From: Clostridium_AB sp036639235
GTDB taxonomy: Bacteria > Bacillota > Clostridia > Clostridiales > Caloramatoraceae
Direction of reading: 5' to 3'
Assembly (NCBI RefSeq): GCF_036639235.1
Contig: NZ_JAVWJB010000002.1
Span: 55,661 to 119,660 of the forward strand
DNA length: 64,000 nucleotides
The notes below the pieces were generated by a model, which ran no database searches, was not told the DNA's origin, and saw only the letters and a list, made by a program, of their open reading frames with translations. This document shows, piece after piece, positions 1 to 7,710 of the stretch. Numbering within the stretch: position 1 is the stretch's first letter; the number at the start of each line of letters is the position of its first letter. The position numbers were made by a program, and so were the translations under genes.

Positions 1-254
1 GACACTATCTTAAGTGAGTATTTTTCTTTAATTTCCTTAAGTATATCAAGACCATCCCTACCAAGTCCTTGAAAACTATATGGTGAAGTTCTTGGCTTAA
101 AAGCTCCACCTCTTATATACTTAACGCCAAGTTCACTTAAAAGCTTTGCTGACTTATCCATAACTTCAAAATTTTCAACTGTACAAGGTCCTGCTATAAT
201 TAATGGACCATCAGCAGCGTTGTCTTTTTTCTTAGATATTATATCAAGTGCCAT
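1..254 (-). CDS. aroF: 3-deoxy-7-phosphoheptulonate (DAHP) synthase, 3' part cut off by window edge
   Basis: The first enzyme of the shikimate pathway condenses phosphoenolpyruvate and erythrose 4-phosphate to DAHP in the cytosol. Translating the minus strand from ATG at 254 gives MALDIISKKKDNAADG, then the family motifs AGPCTVEN and GGAFKPRTSPYSFQGLG. These are typical of the type I-beta (KDO8P-synthase-like) DAHP synthases. An in-frame TAA about 30 bases upstream with no other start supports this ATG, preceded by AAGGG and GGTGAT. Only about 84 codons are visible and the rest lies outside the window. No N-terminal ferredoxin-like regulatory domain is present before the barrel, so it may be a short form. 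The family is clear; the exact subtype is less certain. Confidence 0.9.
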   Translation of the reverse strand, partial: MALDIISKKKDNAADGPLIIAGPCTVENFEVMDKSAKLLSELGVKYIRGGAFKPRTSPYSFQGLGRDGLDILKEIKEKYSLKIV

Positions 255-348
255 TATATCACCGTAACCCTTCTCGCTTGTAAATTATAAACCCTTTATT
301 GTGATTTTATCGCAATGCCTACTAATTCTAAACATAAATCCAGTTGTA

Positions 349-377
349 ATTATAGCTTAAATAGACTTCAAAGTAAA
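349..377 (-). promoter_or_regulatory. Candidate sigma-A promoter for the DAHP synthase gene
   Basis: On the minus strand TTTACT (377-372) and a perfect TATAAT (354-349) are separated by exactly 17 bases. Transcription would start near 342, leaving a leader of about 90 bases before the ATG at 254. No T-box or other known leader motif is visible in that leader. Confidence 0.5.
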
Positions 378-392
378 TAAGCATGTTTTTTC

Positions 393-425
393 CATAAAAA
401 AATTAGGTAGCAATGCTACCTAATT
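393..425 (-). terminator. Intrinsic terminator of ileS
   Basis: A perfect 11-bp stem AATTAGGTAGC / GCTACCTAATT (arms 401-411 and 415-425, loop of 3) is followed on the minus strand by TTTTTA. It lies 45 bases downstream of the ileS stop and separates it from the DAHP synthase promoter. Confidence 0.88.
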
Positions 426-469
426 TGATATTTTAAAAAACAAATATTAAAGTCTAAATATTTATATTA

Positions 470-3271
470 TTATTCTACAACTGATGCACATCTAGCACAT
501 AAAGTTGGATGGTCCTTATTCTCTCCAATTGTTTTGCTAAAGATCCAACATCTTTCACATTTTTCACCTGGAGCCTGCTCTACTAGAACTGATAGACCCT
601 TAATTTCCTCTGAGTTATAAGTCTTCTCTGATGAAAGATCTGCATTATTTGAAAGCTCTAACTGTGAAACTATAAATACAGTTTCTAAGTAATCTCTCAT
701 GCTGTTTAAGAAGTCATAAACTTCTCCTTCAGCCTTAATATATACCTTAGCGTTTAGTGAGTTTCCTATAACCTTTTCACGTCTTGCAATTTCAAGAGCT
801 TTTGAAACTTCTGCTCTAATTTCAAGCATCTTATCCCACTTAGCTTCTAATGCATCATCACTAAAGTCTGATACAGCTGGCCAGCTTGAAAGTAGTACAC
901 TATCTGCTACATTTGAGCTTTCTTGCTTAACAAATCCCCAGATTTCTTCAGCTGTAAATGCCATAACAGGAGCAATCATCTTAACTAAAGCGTTAAGAAC
1001 TTCATACATAACTGTTTGAGCTGCTCTTCTTTCTGTTGAATCTGTTTTCTCTGTATATAGTCTATCCTTAACAATATCAAGGTAGAAGTTACTCATATCA
1101 ACTACACAGAAGTTGTGTATATCATGGTAAACTGCATGGAACTGATAATTCTCATATGATTCTGTTACAGCCTTTATAAGCTTTTGAAGTTTAAGCATAG
1201 CCCACTTATCAAGCTCATTCATGTTACTATAGTCAACCTTATCAGTTGATGGGTCAAAGTCTGATAGGTTACCTATCATATATCTTGCAGTATTTCTAAT
1301 CTTTCTATATCCTTCAGCAAGCTGCTTAAGTATACCCTTAGAAATTCTAACATCACCCTTATAGTCTGCTGAACTAACCCATAATCTTAGTATGTCAGCA
1401 CCATTTTCCTTAATAACGTCCATAGGATCAATTCCGTTTCCTAGTGACTTAGACATTTTCTTTCCTTCACCGTCAACTACCATACCATGAGTTATAACAG
1501 CCTTATAAGGAGCAAGTTCCTTAGCTGCAACTGATGTTAATAGTGATGACTGGAACCATCCTCTATATTGATCATTTCCTTCAAGGTATAAATCTGCTGG
1601 CCATGAAAGGTCTTCTCTAGCTTCAAGTACGCCTGCGTGTGATGAACCTGAGTCGAACCAAACATCCATAATATCCATTTCTTTTCTAAAGTCACTGCAT
1701 CCACATTCGCATACAGTTCCCTCTGGAACTAGATCCTTTGCATCCATTTCAAACCATGCATCTGAACCCTTTTCCCTGAATATTGATGATATTTTAGCAA
1801 TAGTATCTTTATTAATAATTTCTTTGTTACACTTATCACAGTAGAATATTGGAATAGGTACTCCCCATACTCTCTGTCTAGAAATACACCAATCAGCTCT
1901 ATCTGATACCATGCTAGCGATTCTCTCCTCGCCCCACTCTGGTATCCATTGAACCTTTTTAATTTCTTCAAGTGCAGCATCCTTAAATCCGTCAATTGAC
2001 GCAAACCACTGCTCTGTAGCTCTGAATATAATTGGCTTTTTACATCTCCAACAATGTGGGTATGAGTGGCTTATCTTATTATCAGTAAGTAGTGCTCCAC
2101 TTTCTCTAATATCTTCAAGAATTGCCTCATTACCTTCTTGGTATGATAATCCTTCATACTTTCCAGCTTCTGATGTAAATCTTCCTCTGTTATCAACTGG
2201 GTTAACAACACCTAGGTCGTATTTTTGTCCAACTTCAAAGTCTTCCTTACCGTGTCCTGGTGCTGTATGAACACATCCAGTACCAGATTCTAGTGTTACG
2301 TGATCTCCTGTAATAACTAGAGAGTCCCTATCCATAAATGGATGTGCACATACTTGCCCATCAAGTTCTGATCCCATAAACTCAGCTACAACTTCTGCTT
2401 CTTCAAAGCTTAAAGCTTCCTTAACTGAATTTAACAGTTCCTTAGCAACAACGTAGTAAGCACCTTTTTCCTTAATAAGAACGTATTCAAAGTCAGGTCC
2501 TAATGCAATACCAAGGTTTGCAGGAAGTGTCCATGGAGTTGTTGTCCATATAATATAGTAAACCTTTGATAGGTCGATATTAAGTGATGAGAATACACCC
2601 TTATCTTCCTTTAGGTTAAATCTTACATAAATTGATGTTGAAGTCTTATCTGCATACTCAACTTCTGCCTCTGCAAGTGCAGTTTCACAAGAACTACACC
2701 AATATACTGGCTTAAGTCCCTTGTATATATAACCTTTTTCAGCCATTTTACCGAAAATTTCGATTTGCTTAGCTTCAAACTCTGGCTTAAGTGTTAGGTA
2801 TGGATTTTCAAAGTCTCCAATAATACCAAGTCTCTTAAATTGAGCCTTTTGTCTTTCTACTTGGCTTAAAGCATAATCTCTACATTGACGTCTAAATTCA
2901 ACAGAACTCATTGAATTCTTCTTAATTCCAAGCTTCTTAATAGCCATAAGCTCTATTGGAAGACCATGTGTGTCCCATCCTGGAACATATGGTGTATAGA
3001 ATCCCATCATTGTCTTATATCTATTGATTATATCCTTAAGCACCTTGTTTAAAGTATGTCCTAAATGTATATCTCCATTTGCGTATGGAGGCCCATCGTG
3101 AAGAACAAATGAGTCATTGTTCTTATTCTTCTCAAGTGCTTTCTTGTATAGATTCTCGCTCTCCCACTTTTCTAATATAACCGGTTCTCTTTGTGGAAGA
3201 TTTGCCTTCATGGCAAAGTCTGTTTTAGGTAGATTAAGTGTTTTACCATAATCCATCTTTTCGTTTTCCAT
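470..3271 (-). CDS. ileS: Isoleucyl-tRNA synthetase
   Basis: Class I aminoacyl-tRNA synthetase that charges tRNA-Ile with isoleucine. The 933 residues carry the HIGH-type motif HLGH (about residues 69-72, in DGPPYANGDIHLGH) and the KMSKS motif in GKKMSKSLGNG. A C-terminal zinc module CERCW...CARC closes the protein, as in the bacterial short-type IleS. Length is normal. The ATG at 3271 is preceded by AAGGAGGG at 6 bases. The gene has its own promoter and a T-box leader (separate entries) just after divIVA, the same neighbour as in Bacillus. Expression should therefore follow the charging state of tRNA-Ile. The 276-nt minus-strand reading frame inside it (1729-2004) is a shadow. Confidence 0.98.
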   Translation of the reverse strand: MENEKMDYGKTLNLPKTDFAMKANLPQREPVILEKWESENLYKKALEKNKNNDSFVLHDGPPYANGDIHLGHTLNKVLKDIINRYKTMMGFYTPYVPGWDTHGLPIELMAIKKLGIKKNSMSSVEFRRQCRDYALSQVERQKAQFKRLGIIGDFENPYLTLKPEFEAKQIEIFGKMAEKGYIYKGLKPVYWCSSCETALAEAEVEYADKTSTSIYVRFNLKEDKGVFSSLNIDLSKVYYIIWTTTPWTLPANLGIALGPDFEYVLIKEKGAYYVVAKELLNSVKEALSFEEAEVVAEFMGSELDGQVCAHPFMDRDSLVITGDHVTLESGTGCVHTAPGHGKEDFEVGQKYDLGVVNPVDNRGRFTSEAGKYEGLSYQEGNEAILEDIRESGALLTDNKISHSYPHCWRCKKPIIFRATEQWFASIDGFKDAALEEIKKVQWIPEWGEERIASMVSDRADWCISRQRVWGVPIPIFYCDKCNKEIINKDTIAKISSIFREKGSDAWFEMDAKDLVPEGTVCECGCSDFRKEMDIMDVWFDSGSSHAGVLEAREDLSWPADLYLEGNDQYRGWFQSSLLTSVAAKELAPYKAVITHGMVVDGEGKKMSKSLGNGIDPMDVIKENGADILRLWVSSADYKGDVRISKGILKQLAEGYRKIRNTARYMIGNLSDFDPSTDKVDYSNMNELDKWAMLKLQKLIKAVTESYENYQFHAVYHDIHNFCVVDMSNFYLDIVKDRLYTEKTDSTERRAAQTVMYEVLNALVKMIAPVMAFTAEEIWGFVKQESSNVADSVLLSSWPAVSDFSDDALEAKWDKMLEIRAEVSKALEIARREKVIGNSLNAKVYIKAEGEVYDFLNSMRDYLETVFIVSQLELSNNADLSSEKTYNSEEIKGLSVLVEQAPGEKCERCWIFSKTIGENKDHPTLCARCASVVE

Positions 3272-3304
3272 GTATTTCCCTCCTTAAGTAAACAATTTCA
3301 GAGC

Positions 3305-3530
3305 AATAAAAAAGAGCAGACCACGCCCTCATGGGGCGAAATTCTGCTCGCGGTACCACCCAAATTTATAACTTCAGTAGATAACGGACAAGTAATCCGG
3401 CACAGCTTACTTAATTTCAGCCTGCAACTAAAAGGTGATTTTCAATAGGTTGAATCTGTGGGCTCTCACCACACCCCACTCTCTGCAAGATCTTCTGCTA
3501 TTTACTCTTCCTCATCATTGTTTTTCCAAT
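3305..3530 (-). promoter_or_regulatory. T-box riboswitch leader of ileS
   Basis: The minus strand contains the T-box core TGGTACCGCG (3358-3349) that pairs with the uncharged tRNA acceptor end. Directly after it is a strong terminator stem AGCAGAATTTCGCCCC / AGGGCGTGGTCTGCT (about 3347-3314) with a T run to 3305. Upstream are stem I elements (AGAGAGTGGGGTGTGGTGAGAG) and, in the sequence TTGAAAATCACC, the likely specifier codon ATC for isoleucine at 3439-3437, which matches the downstream gene. When uncharged tRNA-Ile binds, the antiterminator forms and ileS is transcribed. Confidence 0.95.
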
Positions 3531-3540
3531 ATTTATGCTT

Positions 3541-3569
3541 AATATACTACAAATAAAAAGGTATGTCAA
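3541..3569 (-). promoter_or_regulatory. Sigma-A promoter of the ileS T-box transcript
   Basis: TTGACA (3569-3564), a 17-base spacer and TATATT (3546-3541) form a near-consensus promoter. The -35 starts only five bases beyond the divIVA stop. No terminator separates divIVA from it, so read-through from the division operon would also have to pass the T-box. Confidence 0.8.
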
Positions 3570-3574
3570 TAAAA

Positions 3575-4363
3575 TTATGCCTGTGGTTTCTCATTTCTCT
3601 TATTGTTATACTTACCCTTACTATAATCCTTTTTATAGTCTTTTCTGTAGTCCTTTTTATAGTCTTTCTTATAACTTGGTCTTGTTTCAACTTTAACTTC
3701 TTTTTCGTTTGACTTATTTCCATTTTGTATATCTTTTGTTTCTAAAGCTTTAATTGCCTCTATTTCACCTGATATATTAATAGTGCAATCTGTTGCTACT
3801 TCCTTTTCGGCACTATTATTTTCAAGATACTCTTTTTCTTCTTTGGTAACTATAACTTTAGCCTCAACCTTCTCCTTTGAGATTCTTTCTTTTTTAGGCT
3901 CTCTGTTTAGTGATGTTTCAATTTCTATTTTTTCAACAATTTCAAGCTGGGCTTCTACCATCCCTTTAAATCTTGACTTAAAGGAATTAAACTGCTGCTT
4001 AATAAATTCATATTCCTTATTAATCTCACTAACTGTTGCTTCAGCCTTTTTAATAATTTCCTGTGCTTCCCTCTTTGCTTCACGAAGAATAATATCTGCT
4101 TCTTTTTCTGAATTATCCTTTGCTTGTTGAGCTGCACTTTGAGCTAGAACTAGAGTGTTTTGTAGAGTATTTTCCATGTTAGAATAGTGTTCTACTTTTT
4201 CCTTCAAAACTATGATCTGCTCTTTATAGTTTGCATTTGCCTTATAAATTTTCTCATAGTCTTCTCTTAGAGCATCAAGGAAGGTATCAACCTCATCCAT
4301 GTCATATCCTCTAAAACCTTTTTTAAAGTCCTTATTGCTAATCTCATTAGGTGTTATTGCCAA
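3575..4363 (-). CDS. divIVA: DivIVA-family polar/septal scaffold protein
   Basis: DivIVA binds curved membrane at septa and poles and recruits division or growth factors. The N-terminus AITPNEISNKDFKKGFRGYDMDEVDTF is cut here as two motifs: ITPNEI and the FRGYDMDEVD signature, where the membrane-inserting loop and crossed coiled coil begin. A long coiled coil runs to about residue 145. After it is an acidic low-complexity stretch, then a basic tail built of KDY repeats and ending NNKRNEKPQA. I place the start at a TTG (4363) giving (M)AITPNEI, because GGAGGGG lies 7-8 bases before it. A TTG 15 bases further up would lie inside that ribosome-binding site. It is the last gene before ileS in the yggS-sepF-yggT-ylmH-divIVA operon. 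Confidence 0.93.
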   Translation of the reverse strand: MAITPNEISNKDFKKGFRGYDMDEVDTFLDALREDYEKIYKANANYKEQIIVLKEKVEHYSNMENTLQNTLVLAQSAAQQAKDNSEKEADIILREAKREAQEIIKKAEATVSEINKEYEFIKQQFNSFKSRFKGMVEAQLEIVEKIEIETSLNREPKKERISKEKVEAKVIVTKEEKEYLENNSAEKEVATDCTINISGEIEAIKALETKDIQNGNKSNEKEVKVETRPSYKKDYKKDYRKDYKKDYSKGKYNNKRNEKPQA

Positions 4364-4382
4364 AGTAATCCCCTCCAAATAA

Positions 4383-5165
4383 TTATGTGTACTTAAAAAT
4401 AGTCAATATTAGCCTTTCTTTCTTAGTGGTAGCAACAATTTGTCCCACCTTAGACTTTCCGAATCCTCTAACTGTTATAACATCATTTTCCGAAAGAACT
4501 TTGGAAACATCTATAGCTATAACAGAATTTATCTTAACTTCTCCCCCCTTTATAAGGGTTTGTGCCTTACTTCTTGAAATGTTATACATAGAAGCAATAA
4601 CAGCATCTAATCTTAAAGAGGTTACATTAACAGATTCTTCTTTTAAAACTACTGACTTAACGTCAAGATTTTCAAGGCTAATTTCTTTTATTCTTACCCC
4701 AGAATTTTTAACTTTTGTAAGATTAATTTCTATATAGGATGAAACATCTTCATGTGCTAATACAATAGCACCACTATCAGATACAATAATATCTCCTATT
4801 TTTTCTCTCTTAATCCCTAGTGCTAATATAGAACCTAGGTAATCCCTATGTCCTACTTTTTCAAATTTTGTATTTGCGATTATTTGCAAGACCCTACATG
4901 GATATTCTAAAGTGGCCTCATATGGAGAAACTCCTGCCATATTGCGTTCAAATCCTTCATCGAATAAAAAGTCAACTTCCATTGACTCTTCGTATGCTAA
5001 ATACTTTATAAATTCTTGTTCAGCAAGAGTTAAAAAATCTGTATAGAAAACATCCCATGTTTTCTTAGATAATCTCAGTTTTCCATAAAGCATAACTGCC
5101 CTATCCTTTTCAACCGAGAACCTATTCATAAGCCTATTTATATTCTTATCGTCTATAGTTAACAT
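4383..5165 (-). CDS. ylmH: YlmH-type S4-domain RNA-binding protein
   Basis: The 260-residue protein has a C-terminal S4 RNA-binding domain (about residues 180-240, SRLDAVIASMYNISRSKAQ then LIKGGEVKIN) after a longer N-terminal region beginning MLTIDDKNINRLMNRF. This matches YlmH, which in Bacillus sits between ylmG and divIVA, as it does here. The family binds RNA and has been linked to rescue of stalled ribosomes (peptidyl-tRNA on 50S subunits); that role is transferred from the family. The gene follows yggT by 9 bases and precedes divIVA by about 20 bases, so co-transcription is likely. Confidence 0.9.
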   Translation of the reverse strand: MLTIDDKNINRLMNRFSVEKDRAVMLYGKLRLSKKTWDVFYTDFLTLAEQEFIKYLAYEESMEVDFLFDEGFERNMAGVSPYEATLEYPCRVLQIIANTKFEKVGHRDYLGSILALGIKREKIGDIIVSDSGAIVLAHEDVSSYIEINLTKVKNSGVRIKEISLENLDVKSVVLKEESVNVTSLRLDAVIASMYNISRSKAQTLIKGGEVKINSVIAIDVSKVLSENDVITVRGFGKSKVGQIVATTKKERLILTIFKYT

Positions 5166-5174
5166 AATCTACAC

Positions 5175-5429
5175 TTAGTAAGCAAAACTTCTTAATATAC
5201 TTTGTATGATATTTAATGCAAAAATTGCAAAAATTGGTGATAAGTCAATTGGTAATGCTGAAGACATAAATCTGTCTTGTAGTTTTCTAAATGGCATTAC
5301 TATTGGATCTATTACTATTCCAATTGCCCTAGAAAAAGCATTACTTCTTGGTATAATAAACCAAGATAAAAGCGCATCAATTATTATTAACCATTGCACC
5401 ACAGATAGAAACTTAATAATTATTATCAA
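5175..5429 (-). CDS. yggT: YggT-family small membrane protein (YlmG)
   Basis: An 84-residue membrane protein with two hydrophobic segments (about 1-25 and 60-80). Between them is the family motif region PRSNAFSRAIGIVIDPI followed by MPFRKL, characteristic of YggT/YlmG. Its biochemical role is not established; genetics in other organisms ties it to division-septum or membrane organisation. The start is a TTG at 5429 giving (M)IIIIKFL, preceded by AGGAGG at 7 bases; there is no good ATG. The gene is packed between sepF and ylmH as in Bacillus. Confidence 0.88.
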   Translation of the reverse strand: MIIIIKFLSVVQWLIIIDALLSWFIIPRSNAFSRAIGIVIDPIVMPFRKLQDRFMSSALPIDLSPIFAIFALNIIQSILRSFAY

Positions 5430-5440
5430 TTATATTCCTC

Positions 5441-5962
5441 CTACTCTTCAACTATATTAATAGCGTCACTTGGTTGACCATTCACTTCAGTTCTTATATA
5501 GTTTGTAAGGTCCACATTTTCTCCTACAAGTATATATACAAGATGTGATATTTGAGCAAACTTACCATTAATCGCGTAACATGCTCCTCCAATATAGTCA
5601 ATCATTCTTTGTGCTAGTGGCAGGTCTACATCTAGTAGGTTAACTACTGCTATTTTCTTAGATTTAACAGCATCTACAACCTCCATCATATCTTCCATTT
5701 CCTTTGGTTTTTTAAGGATAACCTTTGGTGAAGATGATGAGTTAATACTTACTACCTTACCTTTACCAGCTGTTTTTATTGCATCTATTTCGTCAAAATC
5801 ATTATTCATTGGCTTTCTTCTTTCATTCTTATCAGATTTTTTTTGTTTTACTTCTTCCTCATACTCATCTTGAGTATCTTCCATGTCCATGTCGTAATCG
5901 TCCTCTTCGCTTAACCCAATTGAACTAATAACTCTTTTAAAAATTCCATTTTTGTTTTCCAT
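5441..5962 (-). CDS. sepF: Cell division protein SepF
   Basis: SepF anchors FtsZ to the membrane and bundles protofilaments into rings. The 173-residue protein has an N-terminal amphipathic membrane-targeting helix (IFKRVISSIG), an acidic and charged linker (about 20-60), and the conserved C-terminal dimer domain with KVILKKPKEMEDM, LDVDLPLAQRMIDYIGGA and FLVYILVGENV-like strands. Length is typical. It lies between yggS and yggT, the standard Gram-positive order, with an ATG at 5962 behind AAGGAGGGTATAACT. Confidence 0.95.
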   Translation of the reverse strand: MENKNGIFKRVISSIGLSEEDDYDMDMEDTQDEYEEEVKQKKSDKNERRKPMNNDFDEIDAIKTAGKGKVVSINSSSSPKVILKKPKEMEDMMEVVDAVKSKKIAVVNLLDVDLPLAQRMIDYIGGACYAINGKFAQISHLVYILVGENVDLTNYIRTEVNGQPSDAINIVEE

Positions 5963-5983
5963 AGTTATACCCTCCTTAAATTA

Positions 5984-6673
5984 TTACTTAAGGTAATCCC
6001 TTTCTCCAAAGATTCCAGTTCCTACCCTAACCATGTTAGACCCTTCTTCTATGGCCACTTCATAGTCACCAGTCATACCCATTGAAAGATATTTCATTTC
6101 CATAGAATTGTCTTCTAGGCATTTTAAGTGGTCAAATAATTTTCTCATCTCTTTAAAGTAGTTTCTAGCTTCTTCCTTACTACACTTTGGGGGAATCGCC
6201 ATAAGTCCACATATTTTTATATTGTTAAATTCCTTAACCTTTTCTATAAATGAATTTAACTCATCCTTATGTATACCTGACTTTGTAGCTTCATCGCCAA
6301 TATTTATCTGAACAAGAGTATTAACTACTATACCCTTTTTATCAGCTCGTTTATTAATTTCTTCTGCTAAGGAAATGTTATCAAGTGAGTGAATAAGATC
6401 TACCTTATCAACTATATACTTAACCTTATTCTTTTGAAGCTTTCCAATAAAGTGCCAAGAAGCATCTGGTATATTTTCATATTTATCCATAACCTCCTGT
6501 ACCTTGTTCTCTCCAAATACCTTAATATTACATTCCCATGCCTCTTTTAGTAATTCAATAGGTTTTGTTTTGCTAACTGCTATAAGAGTTATCTCCTCAG
6601 GTGTCCTTCCTGATACTTTTGCTGCCTTTTCAATGTTTTTGTATACTTCATTAATGTTACTCATTAAGTCCAT
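5984..6673 (-). CDS. yggS: YggS-family pyridoxal-phosphate homeostasis protein
   Basis: A 229-residue PLP-binding single-domain TIM-barrel protein (PLPBP/YggS/YlmE). The PLP lysine is in LIAVSKTKP (about residues 31-39), followed by FGENKVQEV, WHFIGKLQKNK, and the phosphate-binding region YLSMGMTGDYEVAIEEGSN, shown here as MGMTGDYEVAIE. Members have no known catalytic turnover and buffer PLP and amino-acid pools. The ATG at 6673 is preceded by AGAGGTGAT. It starts the ylm-like cluster immediately before sepF, as in many Gram-positives. Confidence 0.95.
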   Translation of the reverse strand: MDLMSNINEVYKNIEKAAKVSGRTPEEITLIAVSKTKPIELLKEAWECNIKVFGENKVQEVMDKYENIPDASWHFIGKLQKNKVKYIVDKVDLIHSLDNISLAEEINKRADKKGIVVNTLVQINIGDEATKSGIHKDELNSFIEKVKEFNNIKICGLMAIPPKCSKEEARNYFKEMRKLFDHLKCLEDNSMEMKYLSMGMTGDYEVAIEEGSNMVRVGTGIFGERDYLK

Positions 6674-6684
6674 TATATCACCTC

Positions 6685-7524
6685 TTACCTTACCCTAGAC
6701 CCTTCTTTTAAGGAAGCTTTAGGGCTAACAATTATATTATCGTATTCCTTTAATGTACTATTTTTCTTTGGCACTACAACAGCATATTCTCCATCATCAT
6801 ATAAAACATTAACACTTTTCTCATCAACATATCCATTTGACTTTCTAACAAGAACCTTGTATCCATTTTCTACAACTCTTACTGCTGAGGATGGAATTTT
6901 AAACCCCTTATAGTCAGACTTAATTATATTTCCATTAAAACCTCTTTTAAAGTTATTAAAATCTAGTCCATCTATAAGCTTAAGTATTAGGAATGTTCCT
7001 TCCTTCCTACTTATACTATCTTCAACTATAGTCCTAAACTTCTTATTACCTATTTCAATGGTAAATACTTGACCTTTTTTAAAACTACCATCTTTATTTA
7101 AAAAAGAATATATATATACATTATCAGGGTCTATTATCTTAATACCCTTATTTCCAGGGGTATATCCTATAATTTTATCCAATTCAGTTAAACTTAAACT
7201 TTTTATATTTTTTAAGTTATACTTATTTTCAAAACCATCAACATTCCCAATAAGAACCCCTGCCTCGGGACTTTTTAAACTGCTCGTTATTTTCTCTCCC
7301 TTAGCAACCCTATAACCATCATCACTTTTAAATGTTAAACTGTCACTTCCCTCGAGAACATACTCCTTAGCAAAATACATTCCCTTAAAGCTTACTTTAT
7401 CATAATAACTAGTCATTGTTGCTGTTACAGTTTCTACAGGCATCTTATAAATAAAGGTAACGTACACAATTGCTATGCAAAATAGATATATCAAGCTATT
7501 TCTTATTCCAATTTTTCTAAGCAT
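6685..7524 (-). CDS. HlyD/membrane-fusion-like single-pass protein
   Basis: The 279-residue protein has one N-terminal membrane anchor (about residues 8-27) and an extracellular part rich in beta strands: an SLKSPEAGVLIGNVDGFE segment resembling the lipoyl/barrel-sandwich hybrid of HlyD-type adaptors, then a C-terminal SAVRVVENGYKVLVRKSNG segment resembling the membrane-proximal domain. Most likely it is the clostridial HlyD-like protein found next to yggS/sepF. No ABC or MFS transporter partner is nearby, so a transport role is not supported here. It precedes yggS by 11 bases and is probably co-transcribed with the division genes. It has ATG at 7524 with GGAGG at 7-8 bases. Confidence 0.65.
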   Translation of the reverse strand: MLRKIGIRNSLIYLFCIAIVYVTFIYKMPVETVTATMTSYYDKVSFKGMYFAKEYVLEGSDSLTFKSDDGYRVAKGEKITSSLKSPEAGVLIGNVDGFENKYNLKNIKSLSLTELDKIIGYTPGNKGIKIIDPDNVYIYSFLNKDGSFKKGQVFTIEIGNKKFRTIVEDSISRKEGTFLILKLIDGLDFNNFKRGFNGNIIKSDYKGFKIPSSAVRVVENGYKVLVRKSNGYVDEKSVNVLYDDGEYAVVVPKKNSTLKEYDNIIVSPKASLKEGSRVR

Positions 7525-7671
7525 ACACTTACCTCCATCATAACTTATGTATTCTTCAAAGATAGATATAATCCTTCAAATATTTTATACTTTATTTAAT
7601 AATTTTACTTGATTTTTCACTAAAATACAAAACTTTTATGTTTTTTTAATTAATTTAGGGTTTTTTGGAAA

Positions 7672-7701
7672 ATAAAAATAGCCTTGATTAAATCAAGACT
7701 A
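7672..7701 (-). terminator. Intrinsic terminator of spoIVA
   Basis: AGTCTTGATT / AATCAAGGCT hairpin followed on the minus strand by ATTTTTATTTT, starting about 10 bases past the spoIVA stop. Confidence 0.8.
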
Positions 7702-7710
7702 TTTTATATT

